Shown here: one piece after another, positions 1 through 12,190 of the stretch
Layout: the number at the start of each line of letters is the position of its first letter
Numbering within the stretch: position 1 is the stretch's first letter
Source of the DNA: Portunus trituberculatus
Lineage: Eukaryota > Arthropoda > Malacostraca > Decapoda > Portunidae
Direction of reading: 5' to 3'
NCBI RefSeq assembly: GCF_017591435.1
Contig: NC_059268.1
Location: 14,704,184 to 14,768,183 of the forward strand
DNA: 64,000 nt
Program-made: the position numbers and the translations under genes
Notes under the pieces: generated by a model
What the model saw: only the letters and a program-made list of their open reading frames with translations
Told to the model about the DNA's origin: nothing
Database searches by the model: none

Positions 1-256
1 TCGTTATTTTCACCGTGTTGATGCAAGAGTGTATTTAAGTTATGCGTTAGATCTTTAATTAGAATTGAATATACATGATTTTTTTTTTTTTTTTTTTTGC
101 TGTGATGATAACGGCGCTCTGTTTCGAAACTATTCTATTTTTATAAGGTAGATTTTTTGTGCTATTGTTAGTTTCATTGTCTTGTTTGTTTTTATTTATT
201 CTTACTAATGAAGTGTGTTTAATTAAGATGGATGATTCGTGGACGCCAATGTGAGG

Positions 257-258
<2 letters not shown>

Positions 259-324
<66 letters not shown>

Positions 325-353
325 GTGTTGTGTGTGTGTATGTGTGTGTGTGT
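259..353. repeat. (GT)n microsatellite
   Basis: Perfect GT run for about 58 bp, then an imperfect GT/AT extension. A CA tract at 426-461 lies close by, so the two could pair as an inverted GT/CA foldback. Confidence 0.9.
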
Positions 354-424
354 AAATTATAGGTTCGAGCGTGATGAATTGACGTTTCGCTGGTTAATTT
401 TTGCATTGTATATGTGAATGACTT

Positions 425-462
<38 letters not shown>

Positions 463-499
463 TAATGTATACGATTCACACACTAAAACAAAACATGTT

Positions 500-547
<48 letters not shown>

Positions 548-617
548 TCATTAACTCATGTAAATTTTAACACCATCTCTGTTACTATCTTTTCATCTTC
601 TTAATCTTCTTCAGTTA

Positions 618-633
618 CTTCTTCTACTACTAC

Positions 634-665
<32 letters not shown>

Positions 666-761
666 CTTCTTTTTCTTTTTCTTTTCTTTTCTTTTTCTTT
701 TCTTCTTCTTCTTCTTCTTCTTCTTCTTCTTCTTCTTCTTCTTCTTCTTCTTCGTCTTCTT

Positions 762-806
<45 letters not shown>
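618..806. repeat. Compound CTT/CTA microsatellite
   Basis: Pyrimidine-rich CTT blocks with TTTTC interruptions, then a run of CTA triplets. Simple-sequence DNA with no coding signal. Confidence 0.85.
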
Positions 807-807
<1 letters not shown>

Positions 808-1548
808 ATGTTCCTGTTCCGCCCATTCACCAGCCTTACATTCCCACCACAGCCTCCCCCAGTCAAGCCACAAAGCCTCCCAACACTAGCATAAGGAGCT
901 CGCGGGACTGACTGACTGACTGACTAATTCCCCTTGCGGCTTTCCACCATCCCGTGTACCATCTCCCGACAACCACGTGACTCCTGCTCGCGAGATAATT
1001 CACCCTATTAGAAACTCTCCCAAGGTAACAAATGCCTTTATTATCTAGCTGACCATTGCCACTTAACTCCTGAAATTGATGGTTGCATATTTGTGTGAGT
1101 TGGGGAGGTCCTTTCTCACGCCACCACCCTCCTCCACTTCGACTGCCCTGCTTTTCCTGACTTCTATGAGGAAAGAACGTTGGGTTTTGTTTGTATTGTC
1201 GTGAATGCTGGTTATATTCAATGTTGGTGATGGTGATGTGGTTGTATTATTACTATTGATAATGGTAATGGTAAGATGAATAGTAATACCGTTTCGTTTC
1301 TTTATGTTTCCCTTGCTGCTGCTGTTCATGGTCTCATCTGGTAACAACAACAGAAAGCAGCATTACCATTACTCGAACCACTATATACCATTACCTTCCT
1401 GTTTGTGCATCGTGGCTCGCAGTACGTTCTCACACCATTCATGCCTGAGGCGGCGAGGTGGCGAGGGATGAGTGTGAATTATACTGTGGTGAGAAATCGA
1501 GTAACTGTCATTAACCTCCACTGTACTTATTGTTTTTTTTTTTTTTAA

Positions 1549-2283
1549 TAGTTCTCTGGCAGTCTCCCTAGAAAAGGTAACTGATCATTTCTATATGTTC
1601 CCTCTCTTCCCTTCCTTTACTACATTGCTACTACTATCAACACTAATGACAATAAGTGTAATAGAAATAAATGACATTCTTAACATTTTTCAATATTTCT
1701 CGACAGTCTCCTTAGAAACTCTGACTGATCATTCCTAAGTGCTCCTTCTCTTCCCTTCCTTCACCACATTTCTACCACTACTAGCGATAATAATAGTAAT
1801 AATAATACTTATAAATGCCATTCTTATCATTCTTCAGTAGTTCTCTAACAGTCTCCTTAGAAAAACTGACATTAGATCATTCCTAAGTGCTCTCTCACTG
1901 TCCTTCCTTTACCACATTGCTTCTACTACCACCACTGATGATAATGATAGTAATAGTAATACTTAAAAAGGCCTCTCATCGTTTTTTTTTTCTGTAGTTC
2001 TCTAACAGTCTTCCTAGAAAAGCTGAAAATAGATCATTCCTAAGTGCTTTCTCTCTGCCGTTCCTTTAACACATTGCTTCTACTACCACCACTGATGATA
2101 ATGATAGTAATAGTAATACTTATAAATGCCTCCCTTATCGTATTCTTATCGTTTTTCAGAAGTTGTCTAACAGTCTCCCTAGAAAAGATGACAATAGATC
2201 ATTCCTAAGTGCCCTTCCTTTAACACATTGCTTCTACTACCACCACTAATTGCAATAATAGTAAAAGTAATACTTATAAACGC
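1549..2283. repeat. Tandem array, about five 145-165 bp units
   Basis: Five successive units, beginning near 1549, 1692, 1835, 1996 and 2160. Each carries in the same order a GTCTCCCTAGAAA-type block, a GATCATTCCTAAGTGC block, a CTTCCTTTACCACATTGC block, a CTACTACCACCACT block, a run of ATAATAGTAATA, and ACTTATAAATGCC. The units have diverged by substitutions and small indels. No frame is conserved between units, so this is a non-coding minisatellite or short satellite fragment. Confidence 0.85.
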
Positions 2284-2589
2284 CAAACACACGCCGCAAT
2301 AACGAATCCCTTGAAGATGCTTGAACGTGGGCCGAGTAGCAGCAGTGGGCGGGCCGAGCCAAGCACTCACTCTCCCACGAGGCAGTCATTGGAGAGGCAC
2401 CGCACCGGACCGCCGCGGAAAGCCTACTGGTCCACTTCCGTAACTTTCTCTCTCAGTAATGGGGCCGCCACCGGGTGCTCTCCCTGCTCTCCCTTAAACC
2501 CTCGGCTCTTCTGTGGTGGGAATGACGCGCGCCACTGCAGGATTCATTTGAAGTGCGTGGATTTGGCGCTTTTCCGAGGACGAGGAATT

Positions 2590-2654
<65 letters not shown>

Positions 2655-3093
2655 ATTTAAGACTCCAGAAACGAGGAATTGGATAGGGGTCTTCTTTTTT
2701 TTCTTTTCTTTTCTCTCCTCTCCTCCTCCTCTTCCTCTCTCATTTTCTATTTTTACCGTTAATGATTCAAGAAGCACCAGTCTAGTGAAACGTGGGTTGC
2801 ATGAAACTCGTTATTTCTTTTTTTTTTTCTTTTTCTTTTTTTTTTTTTTTTTTTTTTTTTTGAGGAAGTAGACATTTACACATTTACAGCCCTGCGGAAT
2901 CGTTAATGTCACTTGATGAGGTATGCAAACCTTTCACCGCCTGTTCACTCATCGAATTGTGAACCCACGTAGCGAATCACTCTGTTGAACCTAATTGTCA
3001 TAGTGGAGAAGTGAAGGGAGACTGATTAATGGCGCTAATGAACGTATAATTACAAGTGACAAAAAGAGAAAATCAGATAGGAAAAAATTTGCT
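2284..3093. other. Intergenic, with CT and poly-T tracts
   Basis: Contains a CT tract at 2591-2651 and a T-rich tract at 2811-2861. The 186-codon frame across this interval is mostly Leu/Ser and Phe from those tracts, and I do not accept it as a gene. Confidence 0.75.
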
Positions 3094-3668
3094 GAAGTCA
3101 CGAAACTGTTGTCTTTATTCAGTGTTTACACTTTTATTACTAGTCTGAGGAACACCTTTGTAGTTACGTAACCGTACACTAGCAAGCAACAACAGCAAGA
3201 GTAACAGTATAGCCAAACAAGGCACGCACTTTCTTCCCTCTGTTGAAGTCACGAAATTTGTCTTTATTCAGAGTTCACACTTCTGTTATTAGATTTCAGA
3301 GGAACCTTACACTAGCAAACAACAAGAGTAACAGTATAGCTAAACAATACACACTTCCTTCCCTTTGTTGAAATCACAAAATCTGTCTGCATTCAGAGTT
3401 CACACTTTTACTAGTAATCTGAGAAACATCTTTGCACTTACATAATATTACACTAGCAAGCAACAACAACAAGAGTAACATTATGGCCAAACAATGCACA
3501 CACTTCCTTCCCTTTGTTGAAATCACGAAACATGTCTTTATTCAGAGTTCACACTTCTATTACTAGTCTCAGGAACATCTTTGTGGTTACTTAAGCTTAC
3601 AATAGCAAGCAATAACAGCAAGAGTAACAGTAAAGCTAAACAATGCACACACACACTTCCTTCCCTTC
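3094..3668. repeat. Tandem array, four units of about 123-151 bp
   Basis: Four copies begin near 3094, 3244, 3367 and 3518. Each contains TTGAAGTCACGAAA, GTCTTTATTCAGAGTTCACAC, TTACTAGTCT, a stretch like AGGAACATCTTTG, CACTAGCAAGCAACAACA, AGAGTAACAGTATAGC and CACACTTCCTTCCCT. The second unit has lost about 27 bp. The sequence is unrelated to the array at 1549-2283, although the period is similar. Confidence 0.85.
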
Positions 3669-4171
3669 CTGTCACAAAGAGTCAATAGATTACGTACAGT
3701 AGGATGATAAGACCACGAGAGATGAGCCATACCGACCCCTACCATTATGTGTCAAGGTCCCGCACACCACACCACTGACCAGCCTCCTCCCCCAGTCAAT
3801 CCTCCGCTCTTCCTTCGCCTCTCCGCACCAGTGACATAGAAAGGAACGTTCGGCAAGGCTCACGAGACTCTAATGGTGTCAATGTCAGCATTCCTCCCAA
3901 GGTGGCGAGTATTCGTTAAGCATTGGTGGTGGTGCGGTGGTGGCAGGTTATAGTGTTGACTGTGACAGTGCTGGTGTGGTGGTAGCTCAAATGTGGGACG
4001 AGGAAAGTCCACCACCACCACCGCTACCATCCCCGCCGCCGTCAGCTGGTTTGAGTCCCCGGTGTTTGCTCACTTTCGTCGTTCGTGCATCTGTCGCCGC
4101 GATTAGGGAAGGAACAGGGAAAGAAAGGAAGGCGTCGTGTTGATCTAGTTAATAGTAATGTCTTTCTCTAG
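3669..4171. other. Intergenic, nothing recognised
   Basis: Mixed sequence with a GGTGGTGG/CCACCACC-rich patch near 3925-4040. I see no splice-consistent exon. Confidence 0.6.
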
Positions 4172-4393
4172 AGGCCCATATTCTGAAACGCTTTGCTCTC
4201 ACTATCACTGCTCTCCAAAGGCTCCAGTTGAAGATACTCGTGTTTTTAAGAGTATTTTTATGGTTCTGATGATGGATTGGCAACATTTCTAGTTTATCAA
4301 AAGGAGAAAACCATCTTGAAAATCAAGATAGTTGTCTCTGTGGCCTTGGGAAAATTGTCGCAGTGAGAAGGGAAGGCATTTCTGAATACGGAT
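4172..4393. mobile_element. MITE-1 copy, fold-back form
   Basis: The left end reads GGCCCATATTCTGAAACGCT. The right end, read on the minus strand, reads CCGTATTCAGAAATGCC and continues with TTCTCACTGCGAC and TTTTCCCAAGGCCACAG, which matches the left end of other family members. This copy therefore carries two left ends in inverted orientation. It is followed directly by a CT microsatellite. Confidence 0.65.
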
Positions 4394-4394
4394 A

Positions 4395-4474
<80 letters not shown>
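4395..4474. repeat. (CT)n microsatellite
   Basis: About 80 bp of nearly pure CT. Overlapping Arg-Glu or Leu-Ser frames are artefacts. Confidence 0.9.
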
Positions 4475-4477
<3 letters not shown>

Positions 4478-4842
4478 CACAAAACATACCTTAAAGGCTT
4501 GCTACTACATTTATCAAAGAAAACGAGAACATAATACGGGAGACTCGTTCAACATCAATTTACTAAACTCCAATACAACGTTCTGAACGCTGCGAGTAAT
4601 TTTCCCTTGGCGTGATTAGCTTCACTTTGGGGGACGAGGTAGTGACGGTGAGGCAACACGGCCTTCACGCGGGAAGAATATAACAGAGCCTCTAACCCGC
4701 TGGTATTAAAAGGAGCCGTTATGAGGATGACTTGCCGTTTATCATTACACCTCAAGGAAATCAGTAAAAGAAACGCAATTCACAGGGAGAGAAAAGAGAA
4801 ATATATGGGAAAGAACTATATCTGTGTTTCTGTGGTTTGAAC

Positions 4843-5064
4843 GGTACGTATTCAGAAGCGCTTTGCTCTCTCATCATGACTATTTTCTAAGGTCACAGAA
4901 ATAATAAGCGGGGTTTACAAAAGTGTTTCTCCTGTTGATAATGTAGAAATCTTGTCATTCTGCCTCTAGAACTGAAAATATATACCTTAAAAACTCAGGT
5001 AAATTTAAATAAAGCCCTTTGAAATAGTGGGGGTGAAGCGCAGAAGTGTTTGAGAATACGAGCC
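4843..5064 (+). mobile_element. MITE-1 copy
   Basis: About 220 bp element. The left end is ACGTATTCAGAAGCGCTTTG and the right end is AGTGTTTGAGAATACGAGCC. These ends are imperfect inverted repeats of each other. The interior shares CCTGTTGATAATG, CTTGTCA, GCCTCTAGAA and AAATAGTGG with the copies at 6929, 29915 and 32283. There is no coding capacity. Confidence 0.75.
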
Positions 5065-5379
5065 GTAGATGTGAGGTAGGTATGTTGCTGTGACAGAGAT
5101 GATAGTGGTAGTAGTTGTAGTGTCTCAGGTTTCTTCTCCAAGCCGGATATTCAGCTTCTCCTCTCTTATTACCTTATTCGTCTCCGTCCGTGTTTATCTT
5201 TTCTCTGTCTTCCTTTATTGAGGGTACGTCAGCTTGGGAAATGAAAAGTAACACACACACACACACGTGACACTTCACTGGAGGACTTCGTGTAGCTCAT
5301 AAAAAAGAAGAGAAAAGAGATGTGACAAGGAGAACCACGAAGGAAAAAAAATAAAGATATGTAAGAGATGTATGGAAGG

Positions 5380-5442
<63 letters not shown>

Positions 5443-5823
5443 CACAAAACACCATATCTTGCCTTGAAAATTAATCAAGCAGATGACGCCATTCTGTAAC
5501 ACCGTTAGTCACTGTCAGAGAGAGAGAGAGAGAGAGATAATACTAATTCATGAAATGACAACCTCCCTTCTGTCACGCCGCTGCCTCCCGCCGTGAACAG
5601 AATGAGATAAACTCCATATTTGTCGAGATTCACTTATTATGTAGATCCGTAGTAGAATAAACCGAATAGTCTAATGTTTATCCGTACTTTTCTTCATTAG
5701 TTAAGCAGTGCACGGGGGTCAGAGGTGTGGCAATTCAGAGTTACGCGTGAGGAAGAGTAATATCTTCGCTTCATCACTTCACTTAAGTTTTGGTTCAAGA
5801 TTTCAGTGAAGTGGCCGACAAAA

Positions 5824-5862
<39 letters not shown>

Positions 5863-5932
5863 CGATGAGAGTATTTTCTTTCCTGTTCCTTTGCTTCATC
5901 GTTTTCTAATCTTCATTGTTCTCTCTTTGCAG
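5065..5932. other. Intergenic or upstream region with GA/CT tracts
   Basis: GA tract at 5384-5440, short GA tract at 5516-5537 and CT tract at 5826-5860. The last lies about 70 bp before the splice acceptor of the first coding exon of the serine protease. No exon or core promoter could be identified, so the protease transcription start is probably further upstream. Confidence 0.6.
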
Positions 5933-5949
5933 GTTGATGTGGTGACGTC

Positions 5950-6152
5950 ATGGGTGAGGGAAGATGGGGAGGAGTACCAGCCTCCATGAACAGCCTCCTC
6001 CTCTTCCTCCTCCTACTCTTCTCCCTCCACCTCTCCAATTCCCCGGCCTCTGCGCAGCGTGAGTACTCCTGTGACCTGCTCAATGGTCAGTGTTGGCTGT
6101 TATACCTGTGTGGACTCCCATTGTAAGGATATGTAGTGAAGCTTACATCATC

Positions 6153-6191
<39 letters not shown>

Positions 6192-9100
6192 GAGACAATA
6201 TCGAATCACTCAACACTCACTCTCTTCTATTCCTTCCTCACAGAGACTACTACTACTGATGTTGCTCGCTTCATCAGAGGGATCTTCACGCTGCCGGATT
6301 ATTGCCTCCATGACGGCATTCAGGCGGCGTGCACGTTCGTCCTCACCTGCATTATCCGCGGAGGTGAGTCTTGAAGTACCACCCGTCTTTTGAAACACTT
6401 CCTTCTCATTGAAACTGTTTCCAAAGACAAGAAATTACTTATCTGGTTCTTTAGGTGTTTTCTGATGCAGACACCTTCGCACTTTGCCCTCATAGTACAT
6501 TACATTAGGGAGATGGTGGCGACTAGTGGACGAGGTGGTGAGCGTGGGATCGGGCAGACGTCCATGCAGACGTAGGTTCGAATCCCACCACATACCGCGT
6601 TGAAGCTATGCCATTTCTCAAGTGGTTTAAAGTTACCTACATGTCACCATAATACCCAGGTTCTATGGTGATTACACCAAAGATGCGCTAGGGTGGTGAT
6701 ATGGATCCTAATATGGGTACCACTATAAATAAAATTGCCTGCGCCACGAATGGGCGGAAGCTGAACAGCGCTTCCCACATATACTCTTCAAGTAGCTATA
6801 AGCCATAACATGAAAAAAATAAATAAATAACTTGTTAGAAATCGTCTAGTTAGGAGCCAGAGGTGTGTTTCTGGTTGCAACTCACGCAGACATACACACG
6901 TGTACACCTTACCATCGTCACACACTCAGAGCCATATTCAGAAAAGCTTCCGTAGCTCTCTCAATGCGAGCATTTTCCAAGACTACAGAGACGATTAGCT
7001 GAGTTCTGAGGAGCATTTTTCCTGTTGATAATGCAGAAAACTTGTTGACGTGTCACTAGAATTACAGAAACATCCGTAAAAACCAGTGTCACATCAATTA
7101 GAGCCCTTTGCAAATAGTGAAGGTGCAGTGAGGCGCAGAAGTGTTTCAGAATATGAGTCTTAAGTCCCAGTCCCACAATGTTCCTCATCCACAGGCACCT
7201 TTGTTAACAAGTGTGGTGGAGGCTTCTTCTACACGTGCTGCGTCCCCACCATGGCCACCGTCAGGTCCGATGCTGTCAGACACATGAATATCTTCAGCAG
7301 ACAACCTCCTCCCATGGTCAACCGTCCTAGTGAGTCAGAACAAACACATTTCTTTCAGGTCTTACCGAAGAGATTGTAAATTACAGTTAGTTTTTTTTTT
7401 TTCTTCTTCTTCTTTTTCCTTATCATTCAGTGTACAGCTCTGATTTTCCAATGCATATACATATATTTTTTTCAGTATTAATAATTCATTTCAGGTTTTA
7501 GATCATAACTTGTTTATAGTTTTTGTATTTTATTCAGTGGCAAATGAGACGCTCTTGTGGCCTCTGTCTCGATCTTCATTCTCCTGTCCTCAATCTGACC
7601 AAGAGATCCACATTTCGACAAATATATATTAAGTTACTATTGACATACTTCACACACTAAATTTATGTATGTTCTTCTTAGTAGTTCGATTAATTACCTT
7701 TACACATTCACCTCCTAAGAAAAGGAGGAATTAATCCTTGATACAGACTGACAGACAGACAGACGTGTACAGTGTACACCCTTTCCTACCCCCGCACCAC
7801 GTCCTGCACGACCCTCACTCATCTTTTTAAGTTCACACTGCAACAAACATAGTATGTCAGCACCTCACCACAAGTGCATGAAATGTGTAGGAAAAATGCA
7901 GAGATGATATGGATGTGTATTTTAAAGTATGAGTAGTTTTCCCAGACACTGCACACAGTACAAGAGTAGCAATTCGTACACGACTCAATTCAGTTAGAGT
8001 CTCAGAGACCATGTCTGCACAAACCATCATAGACTCCAATGAAGACACATAGAATATCTTTCACATTGTAGATCTTCTTTCCTCTATGTAATTAATCTTC
8101 CTAATGACAGAGAAGCAAGTTTTGCACTCAATTTTTTTTTTTTTTTTTTTTTCTGACGCATGTGTAGACGGAGGACTTGACAGATTGACTGTAACTTGTG
8201 CCTGTCATTTGCAGTTGCTCGTCCAAGGTTACCCCTCCATCGTCGTCCAAGACCTTATTTTAGACCTCGACCTTGGGGCCTTAACCGCATCCCAGGTAAT
8301 GTTTGTCTGCACTCTCCCTTCATCAACTCGCACTGTAGTGCAAGTAGCTTGTCACCAAGGCTGTGTTGACAGTCTCACTCCACCTGTAGCGTGTAGTGTA
8401 GCGCCTCGCCCATGGAAGTGCTGTGAGCATGTTGCCCTCGTGGCTCACTAGTCTTCTCTTTGCTTACAAGTATGGGAATACTTTCCTTAGTGTCACCATG
8501 TTGTTGGTGAAATGGTAAAGGCATCTTGCTGTCTGGTACATTCCTGCTGCCTCCACCTGCTGTACGCCCTTCCACCTTGCCCTGTATGATGCCTTCCTTG
8601 TTCCATCTTGGAATGTTCTTCTCACTGTTTTCTAGAATCCTCTCCGAATAGATATTGAAGCTTGTGATTTTTCTTCCTCATTGTACATAATTATATTGTG
8701 TACTTTAGCTCTAGAATAGCTTGTAAATGAATAGACAAATAAGTAAATAGATTAATAAATTAAATGGATAAGTTGATGATAAATGCCTACACAAAATAAG
8801 AGAAACATTCATGATTTTTATTTTTAGGTGACATACAGTATTTATACTGTTTGGTGTTTTATCTACCAGCATAATTTACTTAAGTTGACAGTGTAAGACA
8901 TGATGGGAATGCACCACTGAACTCATAATTGATTTAGAGATCAATGACATAATTCAGTGCCACAAACTGTAGTATTTGTCTACTCCATCAACTGCTCCTG
9001 TCCTTAAGACACTTCATTTGTCATATTCTGCCTAGAGAGTGTGTCAAATTATAAACCCTTGCTGATACTTTACTAGTGAAGTTAGCAAATGTTGGGGTTC

Positions 9101-12100
9101 TTGAGGGTTGTGCATTTGAAGGTATGCTTGATGACATTAGGAAGTGTGTGAAATGCCTTACTGTTTCCAGCATTATCTTTAGCACAAAGCATGCACTAGT
9201 GTTCTGTAGTCATTGTCTCATTTGTGATTGTTCATAAATCAGGAAAACTTCACATTAATGAAAGTTAAGCACATCCATGTTATGAGGCAGTGATGGTGTT
9301 GTATTGTGATTCCATAGTCCATCCATTCCCCACACCTTGCCTCTTACCACACATGTGCTTGCCCTCTAAGTGAGAGCTGTGGCCTTTGCCGGAACCAGTA
9401 CAAGCAAGGAGCTCTTTGTATCCTTGAGCATAAATTGAAGGGCATTATGAACCTTAACCTTCCTTGACTTGTTACAAAGAATACACAAGAATGGTTATAA
9501 GAAAATGTTGTTTGCTATGTGTACACAGTACTAGTCACTTCATTGGCTGAGTGGATGCAGATAACATACCATTGTTAAAGATGCATCTTGTGTCACAATA
9601 ATGTCTGAATTCTGACATCCTGGTTTGCAACTATGTATTAGCTTTTATGTTAACCTCTGAAAAAGTCAGAGACTGACAGCCTGACCTCACCACTGTTGAC
9701 TAAAGGTACGGACTGGTCGGTGGCACAAAGGTGACAAATTCCTGTTGTTCCTGAATGACTAAGGTTTCATTCCAGTTCGAGAGGACCCTGTCCTAAGACC
9801 GGACACACAGCTTCTCCAACAGCAGCCAGAACAGCAGCAACAACAGCATCGACAGTTCCAAGCTGCCTCCATTGAGCCCAACCTGCAGCTCAGCGCTGGG
9901 GTTAATGAACCAGGTAGATTAGTCGTATTAAGCACAACGTTTATTGTAAGGATAAGTGACTTAAGATATTTTACTGTGTATTGATTGGGTCATTTGTGTG
10001 TCTGATGCGCATTATTTTATTCATCGTGTGTTGAGTTATCCTGCAAAGCATCAATATGGGAGTGTGATGAGTACACAAGAAAGATGATTGTTTTCCTGAA
10101 AGCATCCTTTAGTATTTCTGCCACATTGGATGACAGATCCATCCCTGTGGCTCATCTCTTCAAGGGACAAAGTCTGAGATGACTCTCAGACACCTCACCT
10201 TGCATTGTAGCATCCACAGCCTCGGCTCCTCAGGACTGTAATGATTATCATGTTAAAGCTCACCATGAAGCCTCCATCATGTGCAGGAATACATTATTCT
10301 TGTCACTTACAGCTAGTATTCAGAAAGGCTTGATCATTAGCATCCTTTTTATACTAAGCATGTACTTTTCTCGGATATAAATATGCATGCTTGCAACAAC
10401 TGCATATAAATAAATGTATGTATATATATATATATATAAACCATAGTGTAGTGCACATAGTAAGGTTCAGTAATGTAAGGAGCATGTGATGCAATTTCTA
10501 TATTAGAAAGCACATGTTAAATGTTACTTGTGTTTGTCATGACATCATGAAAAACAACACTAATTGAATATTGAGATACAGTGAATACATACTAATTTGT
10601 ATATGATAGTCTAATGCTGTTATATAGAATGCACGTCACATGCTCCTGACACGGAAGGAAACCTCATCAAATTGTTCTCCTGACAAAGGTGGTACGAAGT
10701 CTTCACTCTCCCGTACCAAGCATCGTCGTGTTTCAGGCTGTGGCACTCCCAGAATATCTCAGTTTGCTAAAAGAATCATAGGCGGGGACGAGGCCAGATT
10801 TGGTGAGTTCCCCTGGCAGGCACACATTCGCATCTCTGGGTACCAATGCGGTGGTGTGCTGGTGAACCACTTCTTTGTAGCCACTGCAGCCCACTGTGTC
10901 CACAAGTGAGTGAAGTGCAACATACTGGGCTGATCGCTTCTTCCCTCATGCTCTTTATATTTACTCTTGGAAATGCTATGTTAAAAGATTCAAGTAAACA
11001 AGAAGTTATATTCCCATTTAATGCTTTAAAAGAGAGATTCACATTATATTTTGTTAAAGTTGAAGAAGTGATTTTTATCAAATTCAGCAAAATTTTTTTG
11101 TTTTTTAGGGCACGGCTCAACCAGATCACAGTTCATCTTGGAGAGTTTGATACCAAAGACACCGGGGAGCATGAAGAGCCGCTGCCCAAGGAAACCTTTG
11201 CTGTTGTGGAGAAGAGGATTCATCCCATGTTCAAGTACATGCTTACACAACCTGACAGGTTAGTCGACTTCATGTTCCCATATTTGGGCTGGCAGGCAGC
11301 TCAGCAAACCAAACTGGGTCCAAAGGCTTACAACAAACATCAACACTAGGTCACATATCAATCTAGTCATCCAAAGCTGTGACCACAGATATTTGTAAGT
11401 CTTGCCCCTGGTACTTTCATTGGTAGATTGTCTGTTATATTTGTGGGACAGAACAGCTGAAGTGTGCCTCTCTTCTCCACAGGTATGATATTGCAGTGCT
11501 GCGTCTCAACCGCCCTGTCATCTACCGAGCCAACATCCTGCCCATCTGTCTACCTGATCCTAATGACAACTTCATTGGGGATGTAGGCATTGTGGCTGGC
11601 TGGGGCAAGACAGATAACTCCTTCGGTAAGTGATGACAGGGCTCCAAGTCACAAAATTTTTTCCAGAACCTTATACTTTTTTTAATCAGTTAGCATTGTT
11701 ATTCTGATGCCAATTCATGTGCACTGAAGGCACTAATTTTTCTCAGGAAAAACGGGTACCAACATACTGAGGAAGGTACTGGTGCCAATCATCAGCAACG
11801 ACGAATGTCTTTCCTGGCATCACCACAAGGGTATTGATGTCAAGCTGCATTATGAGATGTTCTGTGCTGGCCATTCCCAAGGCAAGATGGATGCATGTCT
11901 GGTAAGTCCACCTAACTATTGTTTTACTACTCACTTGTTGACCATGACCCTCCCATCTGCAAGAAAATTGTTGAAAATAAGAGACCTGAAATTGTAAGAA
12001 AACATACAGTAAACTTCCTTTGCTCCTGTAGGGGGACTCTGGAGGACCATTGGTGGTGGAGAAGGATGGACGGTGGGTGTTGGCAGGCATCACCTCAGCA

Positions 12101-12190
12101 GGCTTTGGCTGTGCTGTGGACCACCAGCCCGGCATCTACCACAAGGTGTCTGTCACTGCGGGCTGGGTGACGGGTAGTGTGCGGACGTGA
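5950..12190 (+). CDS. Secreted trypsin-like serine protease, ten coding exons
   Basis: Model: 5950-6058, 6244-6363, 7195-7329, 8215-8295, 9776-9913, 10689-10905, 11109-11258, 11483-11625, 11747-11901, 12032-12190. All junctions are GT-AG and in frame, giving 468 aa. A second in-frame ATG at 5986 gives a cleaner signal peptide (Leu-rich, ending at SASAQ-like residues). Residues about 50-90 form a small Cys-rich module ending in FYTCC, clip-like but not a canonical clip domain. Next come an Arg/Pro-rich stretch and a Gln-rich linker. The protease domain begins at IIGG (cleavage after R223). The catalytic triad is intact at H263 (TAAHC), D319 (YDIAVL) and S419 (GDSGGP), and D413 at the base of the pocket predicts cleavage after Arg/Lys. 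It resembles the insect CG8170/CG4998-type non-digestive proteases. The exon 6 start is the least certain boundary. Confidence 0.85.
6156..6189. repeat. (CT)n in protease intron 1
   Basis: CT tract about 55 bp upstream of the exon 2 acceptor at 6244. It may add to the pyrimidine-rich region before the splice site. Confidence 0.8.
6508..6830 (+). mobile_element. SINE-C copy, full length
   Basis: About 320 bp. The head resembles a degenerate tRNA: GGGAGATGGTGGCGACTAGT, then a B-box-like GGTTCGAATCCCACC. The body contains TGTCACCATAATACCCAGG, GGTGATTACACC, ATGGGTACCACTATAAAT and CTTCCCACATATACTCTTCA, and the 3' end is A-rich (AAAAAAATAAATAAATAA). It sits inside intron 2 of the serine protease in the sense orientation. 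Related copies lie at 15453-15775 (minus) and 61919-62127 (plus, 3'-truncated). Confidence 0.75.
6929..7160 (+). mobile_element. MITE-1 copy in protease intron 2
   Basis: Left end GAGCCATATTCAGAAAAGCT, right end AGTGTTTCAGAATATGAGTC. Shares the internal blocks CCTGTTGATAATGCAGAAA and GTGAGGCGCAGAAGTGTTT with other copies. It ends about 35 bp before the exon 3 acceptor. Confidence 0.7.

Larger units (their letters stand above)
1..1548. other. Repeat-rich intergenic DNA
   Basis: No gene is visible. The stretch holds a GT tract (259-353), a CA tract (426-461), a GA tract (503-545) and a compound CTT/CTA tract (about 618-806), followed by about 700 bp of unremarkable sequence. All open frames here are translations of simple repeats (poly Val/Cys, poly Glu, poly His/Thr). 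Confidence 0.8.

Noticed and set aside
601..873. Acidic poly-Glu protein on the minus strand
   Set aside because: Translation of a CTT/CTA microsatellite with no splice or family support.
2311..2871. 186-codon plus-strand frame
   Set aside because: Mostly CT and poly-T translation. No homology recognised and no promoter or splice evidence.
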